A stretch of 64,000 bases of DNA from Leuctra nigra (lineage: Eukaryota; Arthropoda; Insecta; Plecoptera; Leuctridae): positions 18,594,309 to 18,658,308 of the forward strand of contig OW203766.1 in the NCBI GenBank assembly GCA_934045905.1. The letters run 5' to 3'. A model generated the notes under the pieces. It had not been told where the DNA came from. It searched no databases and saw only the letters and a list, made by a program, of their open reading frames with translations. Shown piece after piece: positions 46,775 to 57,900 of this stretch. The position numbers and the translations under genes were made by a program. Every line of letters starts with the position of its first letter. The stretch's first letter is position 1.

Positions 46775-49700
46775 ATGTGGGCTATAATCAGGAAGAGTGT
46801 TAAAGAAAGGGACTTCACTGATCCCATCAAATACAGGAGATGTGTGTGGATCAACAGACAGATACTTTCACACCTAGGTATGAGATATCTTTTTAAAATG
46901 TTGTAGAATTTAGCGGCCACTGTGTTTCATTTTTTTGGTAGGGTTTTGTAAGACGATCACTTAATGGTGATAATACATTTACTTCTTTGTGGTTAAACTG
47001 TAATATTAAACTGCAGATCAATACAAGTAAATTTTTTACTTTTATTACTAAAAATTCAAACGATGTATTTAATTTTGAACACGTTCTGCTTCAGGACTCG
47101 AGTAACCTGATCCTGACAGCCGCTATCTACTGGCCAGACATTTCCACTTATCTACTTTGCCCTGTTTCGCACAGAGGAATTGAAGCCAGAGTTCCATCTT
47201 CCAAAATTGAATTTAAATGTCTTTAATATCTCCATAATTTCTATGTGAATGTGTTTGAACCGGGAAATAAGTTTTATGTTCATTTTCTTTTACCGCTATA
47301 CGATAGATTTTCGAGAATACCTTCAAACTCGAGCAAGGAAAGAACAAACGTAATATAGGATATTACTCAATACGATACGAGGTACTGGTCATAAAATACC
47401 TGGAAATAGCTCTGATTTATGACAAAACGAGGAAATAAGAGTAGAATTATGTAAATGTGATGCGGAGAGCTGTTAAATGTGTTAAATGGTTCCGCTTGAC
47501 ATCTAAGTGACCTTGACATCTTATCGACATTAGCATCGGCATCTTTCCTCTCGATGATTACATTTCTTCAAACCAGACTTAAACCCAAACATGATCAAAC
47601 ATGCATGTAATTTACAATTAAGATGGATATGCAGGACGGTGGATGGTGGACGTAACGCATTTTACGTTGGCATCGTAGCGCTAACCAATCAGGAGACGCC
47701 TTATTTACGCTTGCCGCTCCCATCGAATGAACGTCGACCTCTGATTGGCTGATCATTTCCCGCTTTCACGCTTGCCCCTCCCAGCGAATGAACATCGGCC
47801 CCTGATTGGCTAAAGACATTTTTTTTAAAGCTTCAACTCCAACATGTCAACTATATATCGACAAATATGTTTACTGTTCATAGGTTTCTGGCCAATGGAG
47901 AAGGATGCTTCAGACAGCAAATGGTTGTGTTGCTTGCGATATGTCTGTCCACGGCTGCACATCGCTCAGTGCTACTACGGAATATTCTCTCAAATCATCA
48001 ACATCTACCAGACAAGCGACTCACTGCCAGTGTGTTCGGAATACTTCATCGCCCTGCTGATTGTCTTGTTCACGACAATCAGAACTTGGATTCTGATGAA
48101 TAGGCGCAAAGATATACAACATATTGTCGAGTCAATTGAGAGAATGCAGGAGCAACAGAGACACAAACGATCGTCGAAGAAGATACTTGAGAAATATCAA
48201 ACAATATCTAGTAATTTTACATACGCATTCACATTGTGCTGGACTATTGTGATTGTTGTCATGATGGTGGCTTTGCAAGGAAAAAGTTACGTAACAAAAA
48301 GAATTCACTTCAGGTATTGGTTTGTTCTTTGAAATTAGTTTTATTCAGATTTGTATCACCTCTTTTAGCATTCAAGTGAGGCAATCGCGAAATTAAATCT
48401 TTCATAAATAATATCAATCTAGTATTTACACTTTAAAATTGAACAGAAAATAAAAGCATGAAAATAAGAAATAAACATAAATTAAAAAACAGAAACGTTT
48501 GAAAATACAAACATTGTGCTTACATACAAAATTTAGGTTTACATTTCAGTTGTTGTGTATAACGTCAGATAAATGATTCTTTTTATTCATAGACGCTGGT
48601 TTCCCATCGACGTCTTCGTGTCACCAATATTCGAGCTCACACTTTTAGGTCTCATCCTAACAACAACCACCGACTTCTGCATGATCGTTTACGTCGATCT
48701 CTTTCTTGCTTCAATCGTCATAGAATTCATCGGACAACTCAAGATTCTACAATTCAACTTGACTCAAATGCATCCAATAGTTTCATGTTTAGCTCGGGCG
48801 AAAATGGTCGAGAAATTAAACAGGTCTAAAATAAGGACAGATTCAAACGATAATTCACCTATAAAACCGTCAGATAGCATCGTCATAGATGTGGGAACAG
48901 TTTTTCATAGAAATAAACCAATTTTACCAGCAAAGGAATTGTTTGAAACAGAAATGCATTCGCATCTTAATTCTTGCATCGAGCATCATGTCGAGTTAAC
49001 CAGGTATTGTACACAAGAAACTCTGCGTGTTAGAAGTAGAAGGCCAGAAGTCTATTCAATGATTCTTGAGGTGAACTCAAAGACTATAGTACCTATGTCT
49101 GACTTCGTCCAATCTTACTTGTATAATTTTGACACCTGTAATTTTGAAAGAAAAAAAAATCATTTTTGAACACGATGCGATTTGAAAGTAAGCTCTTCAG
49201 ATGATTTCGAAAGCGTGGGGAAAATGTCTTCGCATGCTTTCTGCTTCAAAAAATCGATGTTAAATATCGTTATATTTTTTTACCCTCTCTTATCTCTTTA
49301 CAGACTTTTTCGAATAATAGATTCTCTGATCCAGCCCGCTGGCCTGCTCATGTTCTTTGCTAATATGACCATCGGCATTGCAATGCTACACGTCTATGTT
49401 ATGGAGGTAAGAGCAAATATCATTTACTATAGGTATAGTTGAAGATATTGTTTAAATACTCGGCGACTTTTTTTCAAAAGGCCTACTTTATTTGCATCAT
49501 CAACAAATATAATGTATCCTATCAACTAGATCGCGTTGAATTCGTATGCAAAAGCAGTATCTGAAACAAGCAGCAAACTCTATAGAACTTTTACACCTTT
49601 AACTTTTTACTCACTTAAAAGAGACAGGTTTTCTAACTCAAGAACGTGAGAGCGTGAGAGTAAGAAAGTCAAGTGTTTGTTTCCCTAAAAAGTATTGTCT

Positions 49701-50978
49701 CTTGTTTCATATAGCGGGGCGAAGTGGAAATTCGGTCGGCCATGTTGGCGATTGTCGTTTGCTGCGTCGGCGAGTTCGCCTTCAGTAGTTGGTTCGCAGA
49801 CAAACTAGCTCAAGAGGTGACTCACTTCACAACACTTTAAAATTACAATTTGTATCATACTTTGCCAATACGTATTGCAAATCGTGTGAAAGATCTTTAT
49901 TTCTATAATTTGTTTTTAGAGAATTTATATAATATTTTAAAACATAAAAACTACATTACGTAATGAATCCAAAAAGAATTCACCGTGGTAACACCATTGT
50001 TGGAGTGACATTGACATACATCAAAATCTGAAATACACCGTTTTTTCCCGCAAAAAGTCCCATGAAATATGAATTTATTTTCATAAATGAAGTTTACATT
50101 TGTAATTTTTCTCTTGATATCAGTGTTTATTATTTTTATTTGTGTTGTACACTTTAACCTGATTAAAATTTCATGTAACTGTCATACCCTAACAAATTCA
50201 CAGTATAAAAGAATATTATTTTAAATACTTCATGATGAGACGTGTTAGCTAACGTGTTTGTTTTGTCAGAGCCATCTCGTGATGGAGGCTGTGTACTACA
50301 GTGACTGGTTGGATTGCTCGGTGGGTATCAGGAAGAAGCTTATCATGATCCTGCTTCGGGGATCTCGACCGATACAACTCATGGCCGTCAACTGCTTCCC
50401 AATTACACTGGAGACTTTCAGCGGGGTACGTATATATTTTTTTAATTATTTATTTATTTATTATAAAAAACCATACAAAATTAATACCAACTTAGTAATA
50501 ATACCTCTACTGATAAGTCATTCGTTGCAAGTTTGCAATAAAATCCGCCAGGAATCAGTCATCAAAACTCTAAAACTCTATTCGTCTGTGCTGTAAGTCA
50601 TCACTCCATAAAATCACACCACAGACGAAAAAAAATCTCCACACAAACTCCGCGTTGCACAAATAATCCAAATGAATCACATTCCTGCTGCTGACACAAT
50701 ACAAATTGGCAATTACCTGCATTCCAGGTATCACTTGACTTTAGTGTGGACCACGGTGGTGTGGACGATGCCATGTGAAACCGCTAGAGCTTAGAGCTTT
50801 TATTGCACATGCTGAGGAGAGAATGTTGAGGTGTATTATAAAGCAGGTCGCATATGTCACACTTGAGTCTTGACTCGACCCTCTTTGACCCTTTGCACAA
50901 GTTATTTTAAAAAACCAACAGATTAAATGGGTGAAAACATCGTGGCACAGTATTGCCTTTTTCATAGGTTGCACGTGA
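46775..50978 (+). CDS. Odorant receptor OR1 (insect 7tm_6 family), 7 exons, intact
   Basis: A seven-transmembrane ligand-gated channel subunit of olfactory neurons, expected to work with Orco. Exons: 46775-46877, 47884-48313, 48593-49003, 49304-49406, 49715-49816, 50270-50425, 50922-50978 (1362 nt, 453 aa). All junctions are GT-AG and phases agree (1,2,2,0,0,0). Exon 1 gives MWAIIRKSVKERDFTDPIKY. Hydrophobic segments lie near residues 60-78, 86-106 and 145-165, then in exons 3 to 6. The long loop in exon 3 ends CIEHHVELTR. The C-terminal signature is LLRGSRPIQLMAVNCFPITLETF followed by VKTSWHS, the usual OR end. Exon 7 is short and less certain; its acceptor AAACCAACAG was chosen for homology with OR2. 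Family membership is clear; the ligand is unknown. Confidence 0.85.
47708..47811 (+). promoter_or_regulatory. 61-bp duplication with CCAAT and GC-box-like motifs in OR1 intron 1
   Basis: CGCTTGCCGCTCCCATCGAA ... CTGATTGGCT recurs 61 bp later as CGCTTGCCCCTCCCAGCGAA ... CTGATTGGCT. Inverted CCAAT boxes lie in both units, and a forward CCAAT is at 47684. An ATG at 47844 is open in frame into exon 2. Possible internal promoter; inferred only. Confidence 0.35.
49025..49140. mobile_element. MITE family F, 5' fragment in OR1 intron 3
   Basis: AGAAGTAGAAGGCCAGAAGT ... GATTCTTGAGGTGAACTC matches 42420-42470 and 60725-60775. Confidence 0.5.
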
Positions 50979-51034
50979 TGTCATCTCATTGTAGCCTGCC
51001 GCCATCTTAATGGCACGCAGAATAGCTTAATGGC

Positions 51035-51235
51035 TACCTGGGAAATTGTATAGGCTCCGGAGATATCTTTTGTACGAAGAGGAATCACTCACATTACAAA
51101 AATACATCGATTTACCTCAATAAAGTTATAATCTGCCTCTGAACGTGCCAACGTAATGTCCGTCCTCAGGTGGAAAATTCAATAATTTTGCACTGCTGAT
51201 ATAAAACAAAAGAAGTTCGTGCAAGCTATGAATTG
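51035..51235. repeat. Dispersed repeat family E, copy 2
   Basis: Begins about 55 bp after the OR1 stop and aligns with 40340-40545. An AATAAA at 51119-51124 inside the repeat is the first plausible polyadenylation signal downstream of OR1. Confidence 0.55.
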
Positions 51236-51679
51236 CCTTCCTACACAATACGTCACAAGGGTAGAAAAATGGAGCTGAGAGGGTAAGGGAAATGTGTCAC
51301 AGCTATAATCTAATATAAATCATATTTCTCGAAAATATGTATGGATAAATATTGCGTATTATTATTAACTACAATATCTTTCTTTCATACGTAATCACTC
51401 TAATTATGACCTTTGGATTGCTGCTGTCAGATTTGTTTATTCCCTATACTTTTATATAGGTTACTATGCCAACCATTTCTTACGCAGGATGCCTAGAAAG
51501 CTACGAGTATTCTCTAAGGTATTGATTGCTCTTCACTCATAGAAGATCGCACAGCACCCATGGTAAAGATTGGTTTGATTCATCAAGGTCACCTCCCACT
51601 GCCACCAAGTGTACTTGTACAGTGTAATGAGAAATAAGTAAGATGCCACACTGTGTGACCACCTGTTCCTTGTGCCATA

Positions 51680-51870
51680 AGTGATGATCTATGATCGTTG
51701 AGTAATGAGTGATGAACAATGAGTGAAGAAGAGCAATGAGTGAAAGCGATGAGTGATGACTGATGAGCGATGAGTGAAGAGTTATGAGCGATAAGCGATG
51801 AGTGAAGAGCGATGAGTGAAAGCGATGAGCGATGAGCGATGAGCGATGAGCGATGAGCGATGAGTGTACA
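51680..51870. repeat. GATGAGY minisatellite
   Basis: Imprecise units (GATGAGTGAAGAGC, then perfect GATGAGC heptamers) run from about 51690 to 51864. Confidence 0.85.
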
Positions 51871-53729
51871 TCTAAAAACTATGATTCTAGGTGATGAGGA
51901 CGTCTTGGTCGTATTATCGAGTGTTTGCTACACTCACTCGAAAGACTCACCACTAGACTGCGACACCACGAGCAAAATATGAATTATCATTAAACTAGGT
52001 TTTCAATTTTTTTTAAATGTTCTTCAAAGTTAACCAATATAATATCATAGATATGTATAATTTAGTTCATTTTCAATATTGTAAAAAAAACGTTGTTGGA
52101 ATTATGTAAGATTTACATTCTTCTGTAGTTGAAAAATAACAATAAAATAAATAACAAAAATTCTAGAAGCATATTTGAGTAGATCTTATAGACATTTTTA
52201 ATTTTGTAATAAAAGATTATGTGTAAGGAAATAAAACAAAATATTTAAAAAAATATAATAAAATAATATACTAATATATATATGCAAATAAATTTGCATG
52301 CAATTTATTTGATGTTTAAAAGTTGCAGCTCATCATTCAATATCTTAATAAAAAATAAATAAATAAATCTTTTAAATTTAACAACTCGTGAAGTTCTAGA
52401 CCTATTTGGAGGAATATTTAAGAATCTCCAAAAATCCAAATTTCATGTATATACACTCTTCAATCAATCAGATATTTTTTCTCAGAACTATGTATAGGTA
52501 CCCATTTCCAATAGTTCCTATGCCGGTTTCCCATACCAACATGAGAATTTGGCCGGCTTCTTTTGACGCTGACCCTACCTAGTACTAGATATACCTAACC
52601 GCTGTCAAGCATAAGCGAAAGTGCAAAATTTCAGCTCGATTGATCCCAAACTTTTTAGAATTTCGCCACCGAGCCCCAAGTCAGAACACAAGGGTTGAGC
52701 GGTCTGAGAATAAATACTATAGTTTCAGGCCAAATACCGCTCTAGCCAAAATGCGCCCAAAATGTGTTTTGGGTCGTTTGCCCTCGAAAACAAAGGTCCC
52801 CCAGTCACATGCGGGTCTAGGCTGCAAGCTGCTTCAATGGCCCCAGAGAATATGTAGGTATTTAAATCTCAGAAATGACTTTCGATCATTTCTATGCGAT
52901 TAGAACTATGTATTTCGGCATTTTGACATTTGATTTAAAACTGATTTTTCATTTGTATGTTTGATAATAGAGTATCGTATCACGTATAACTCTAGCTCAT
53001 TCTTTGTAACCCCCTCTTCCCCACCAACCAACGCTCATTACAACAAAATTACAGCGCACAAGGTAATAATCCCAAATTTAAACACGCATAAACTTTGAAT
53101 AAGTAGACAACAGATACCGCGAATAATAAATAATTCAGATCCAGAATAGTATGGATTATTTTCAAGAGGACCGTACGTTGACATCACCATAATAAAGTAG
53201 CTTTGCCTTACTTTCAGTTAAAAGTGAGCGACAGCGAAAGAACGTTTGCTTGTCTGTGTAATGATTGAAAAAGGAGATCGAAATTAAAGAAATCTTGCAC
53301 TCGGAGAGCTGCCTTGTACAAGTACAAGATAAATAAATGTACAATGTGATCGTGTTAAAATTTAAACAGGGTTTTGGAGTTCAAGGTATGGTATTTCTGA
53401 TGACAGTCAGGCCAATCAGCTGGCTGAAAAAGCGGGCTTAAGGTTTAAGTGTGGAGGTGCAAATGTTTCACTAAACCATGGAAAATAAATAAATTATAAA
53501 TATATTGTAATTTGGCACTGTACTCTGCTCTCAAAAGTGGGCATCTTCATAATCAGGCAAAATTATTGTGGTATGTAAATGCGTTTTGACAACTTTTCAG
53601 TTTGTTAGTTTTTGTAGACGTATGAAGATAATTTATAGCATAGTTTTGTTGGCCCTCAAAGGTTCGATTCAAATTTTTAGGAATCATTGTTATAATACCG
53701 TATAGTTGTTAGTTATAGTATTAGGTAGT
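51871..53729. other. OR1-OR2 intergenic region
   Basis: AT-rich. Weak family A similarity at 52380-52650 (TGCAAAATTTCAGCTCGATT GATC). The ORF at 52640-52903 has no recognisable product. Confidence 0.4.
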
Positions 53730-54280
53730 ATTTTTTATTTGACCATGCAAAGTTTTAAGTTGATCGGTCAAACGGTTCTAGTTTAAATTTCAAAAACCCA
53801 AAAATATGGTTTTAATTTTTAAGCAATGGGAGGATGCGCTAAAACTTTGTAAGATTGGGGACAATGTTGGTCATAATGACTTGTCAAAATTTCAAATTGA
53901 TCGAACCAACCAATCGAAAGATAATTTTTTAAAATTTGAACCAATCACAGTATCCCTTTCAAAAACGGTCCCAGGGACCGCATAGATTATGTTAGGCCCG
54001 GAATTACCAAAGTTAAATTGTGCTGGATTACTAACTTTTTAATTAAATTCAATTGTTTCACTCATTTTGATGTATCTGATTGGCTGTGCCGCCAATTTAG
54101 TCCAATATTTAGTTAATCCGGCTCAGATTAACTTTGGTTATACCAGCCCTTAGTATGTGTGCAAAATTTCAGATCGATTGGTTGTGCGGTTTGACCTGGG
54201 CAGTGCACGCAAAAAAAACACACACACAGAGAAAGTGCCATAAGAGTACTGGTGACGCTCGCTACGATCGCTCAATAATT
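53730..54280 (+). repeat. Dispersed repeat family A, interrupted by a family B MITE
   Basis: GACCATGCAAAGTTTTAAGT TGATCGG and, after the MITE at 53995-54149, AAATTTCAGATCGATTGGTT ... GGTGACGCTCGCTACGATCG CTCA. Removing the MITE and one TTA restores family A continuity. Confidence 0.72.
53995..54149. mobile_element. MITE family B (PIF/Harbinger-like), copy 2, nested
   Basis: 155 bp, the same length as copy 1 at 9847. Ends GGCCCGGAATTACCAAAGTT / AACTTTGGTTATACCAGCCC. TTA target duplication at 53992-53994 and 54150-54152. Confidence 0.88.
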
Positions 54281-54684
54281 GATAATTATGCATGCCAAGT
54301 TCATTCATTTACATGATTTTGTTAAAATAAGATCGACAATATTACGCAATCGAAGGAGGAGATTCTATATAGCCTACCCATTACGAAACAGAATGTTCTC
54401 AAATTGATTTTTTAAAGTAAAATATATAGGTTTAAAACACGAATGCCCAGTACACAGGAGCACGAATATTAAATAATGAAATACAAGCATTTGTATTGTT
54501 ATTGATTTTTCTAAAGTTAAAGAGGTTGACATCATTTCTTATTTCCAGCTAGAATTGTAAGCCTGGAAAAAAACAGTTGAAGAAGAATAGAAGCCTTTAA
54601 TAAATAATATTATCAAATATAATCAATTGACGTAAAGTAATTGTTACTTATGATAACCATGGGTGAAAGATTAAACAATAAGAG

Positions 54685-54944
54685 TTACACTGCGATTATT
54701 GCAATCTGGTGAATAGCCAGGGTAAGTGTTACTCTGATTATTGCAATGTGTGAATAACCAGGGTGAGTGCTACTCTGATTATTGCAATGTGTGAATAACC
54801 AGGGCGAGTGTTACACTGATTATTGCAATGACCAGGGCGAGTGTTACTCTGATTATTGCAATGTGGTGACAGACTAGGGCGAGTGTTACTCTGATTATTG
54901 CAATGTGTTGAATAACCAGGGAGTGAGTTACACTGATTATTGCA
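54685..54944 (+). repeat. 41-bp tandem array ending at the OR2 start codon
   Basis: Six to seven units of ATTGCAATGTGNTGAATAAC CAGGGTGAGTGTTACTCTG. The final unit carries the OR2 ATG at 54945. Upstream units contain ATGs followed within a few codons by stops, and several contain G|GTGAGT donor-like sites. Confidence 0.85.
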
Positions 54945-57900
54945 ATGTGGGGAATAATCAGGAAGAGTGTGGAAGAAAGGGACTTCACTGATCCCATCAA
55001 ATACAGGAGATGTGCATGGACAAGCCGACAAATACTTTCACACCTAGGTACGTACAATCAGCTATGTATACGTCATTCGGTAATAATCTACGAACATGTG
55101 TTGTTGAAAATCCTGGTACATTCGTAGATTTGTATTCGCTAAATGTTTCAACAGGTCTGTGGCCAGTGGAGAACGAAGCTTCAGGAAGAAAATGGCTGCG
55201 GTGCTGGCGCTATGTTTGGCCACGATTTCATGTGACCCACTGCTGCTACCAAATATACAGTCAAATCATCAACATCTACCAGACAAGTTACTCTCTCCTA
55301 GCTTGTTCAGAATACATCGTTGGAGTGTTATCAATTATCATGTCAGCGATAAAAACCTGGATTATGATGACTAAAGGAAAAGATTTCCAACAGATTGTTG
55401 AGTCCATTGAGCGCATGCAAAAACAGCAGAGATACACACGATCAGCGAAGAAAATACTCGAGAAATATCAAGACTTATCTCGACGTAGGTATGACATACG
55501 TTTTTGGAATCAGCGGGACAGCTTTCTGTGTGGTGGGAGTTACACTTGAACACATCAGTAACTATTTTGCCAAGCGAATCATGTTGAGGTAAGTTTAAAT
55601 AAGTTATTGACAAATATACACTAAATTTACACTTTACACTAAATTTACACTATGATTGAAAAGTAAATAAAATTTTCATTCAGTTATCTTAATTGGTTAT
55701 TAAACGCGAGTAGAAGAGTTCTAAATTGTTAACTTAGGCCACTTTCACACGGTGAAACTTGAGGAAAACTGTTGCTGCAACTCGGTTTCCGCAACTCGTA
55801 GCATCGAATGAAGTTGGAGCTTTCAAACGGGGCAACTGCATTTGACGGATAATAACCCCATTTGCCTCAAACCTGAGGTTACTCAGGCCTCAAACTTTGA
55901 TCCAGCCCAAATGTCATATAAGCAGGGACATGAAGGTATATTTTTTTTAAAATGAAATCATGAGATTGGTTGAAAGCAAATGACCCGTTGGGCGTATGGC
56001 GAAATTTTTAATTGAAACCTTTATTTTGTAATATTAGTATTGAGAAATTGTTGTAAAACTTAAAAGAGTTATTGACATTTTTAATTAGTTTTTAAATAGC
56101 TTCCAAATTGATTTCTCGCTGCAGTATAAATGCCCCTCAACTTGATCACAATTCCAAATCATTTGATTTTGTTTAAACTCCAAGTGTGAATTATAGAAAA
56201 TGCAACTCGTATACCCTACATTGTCGAAAATAGATAACTTATCAACACGTTACCCAGTGCGTTTTAAGGCTAGGCCACAATTGTCGTAATTCTTAATGTT
56301 TAAAGTTTAGTGTTTAGTGCTTAATGTCTAATGTGTAAGGAGGGCCACAATAGGGTCTTATTTTAACTGTAGGAGCGCCAAGTGTCTCCGCCATTTGTAA
56401 TGTTGTTGTTGCAAGTTCTGGATTTTGCCACGGCGCGGCAGTAGTTGTAGAAAGTCTATTCTGATTGGCTTGTCGTAAGGTTTTGTTGTAAGAAATTAAT
56501 TTTATCTTATACCACTGTGACTAAACACTAATCACTATAACATATTGTGGCCCATATCACATAAATCCAATCATCCATTTCTCTTAGACACATTACATTA
56601 AACATTTAGCATTACGAAAATTGTGGCCTAGCCTTTACTATTTTTATAAAATATTTTTTCCACAGACGCTGGTTCGCATACGATGTGAACGAGTCCCCAC
56701 AGTTTGAGCTGACAGTTTGTGAAATTGGATTATCTATTACTGCCGAATATTTAATGATTCTGTACTTTGATCTACTTTTCTATTCGATCATCATCGAGCT
56801 CGTTGGTCAATTTAAAATATTGCAATTCAACTTGACCCATATGCATGACATAGTGACGTGCGCTGTCAGGAACAATGCTAAAAGGAGAAAGAGAAAAACT
56901 AAGAACATGGTACTCAGTTTTATTCCGGAATGGACACATCGAGAGACCATTGAACAAGTGAAGAGAGAAGAGACTATCGGTACGAGTTTCCTACCAACTC
57001 CTCAAGGAGTTTTACCTACGGAAGAAGTGTTTGAAGTTGAGTTGCATCGCCATCTTGCTTCTTGCATCGAACACCACGTGGAATTAACCAGGTAACAAGT
57101 TTAGCGGTTGCTCGGGAGCTTGGGCATCCCTCTCAAGTGTAGCGGTTGCTCGGGGGTCCCTAGCACCCCTCTCAAGTGTAGCGGTTGATCGGGGGCTCGA
57201 GCACCCCTCTCAAGTGTAGCGGTTGCTCGGGGGCCCCTAGCACCTCTCTCAAGTGTAGCGGTTGCTCGGGGGCCCCTAGCACCTCTCTCAAGTGTAGCGG
57301 TTGCTCGGGGGCCCCTAGCACCCCTCTCAAGTGTAGCGGTTGCTCGGGGGCCCCTAGCACCTCTCTCAAGTGTAGCGGTTGCTCGGGGGCCCCTAGCACC
57401 TCTCTCAAGTGTAGCGGTTGCTCGGGGGCCCCTAGCACCCCTCTCAAGTGTAGCGGTTGCTCGGGGGCCCCTAGCACCCCTCTCAAGTGTAGCGGTTGCT
57501 CGGGGGTCCCTAGCACCCCTCTCAAGTGTAGCGGTTGATCGGGGGCTCGAGCACCCCTCTCAAGTGTAGCGGTTGCTCGGGGGCCCCATTAGCACCCCTC
57601 TCAAGTGTAGCGGTTGCTCGGGGGCCCCTAGCACCTCTCTCAAGTGTAGCGGTTGCTCGGGGGCCCCATTAGCACCCCTCTCAAGTGTAGCGGTTGCTCG
57701 GGGGCTCCTATAGCATCCCTCTCAAGTGTAGCGGTTGCTCGGGGGTCCCATTAGCACCCCTCTCAAGTGTAGCGGTTGCTCGGTTGTCCCTAGCACCCCT
57801 CTCAAGTGTAGCGGTTGCTCGGGGGTCCCTAGCACCCCTCTCAAGTGTAGCGGTTGCTCGGGGGTCCCTAGCACCCCTCTCAAGTGTAGCGGTTGCTCGG

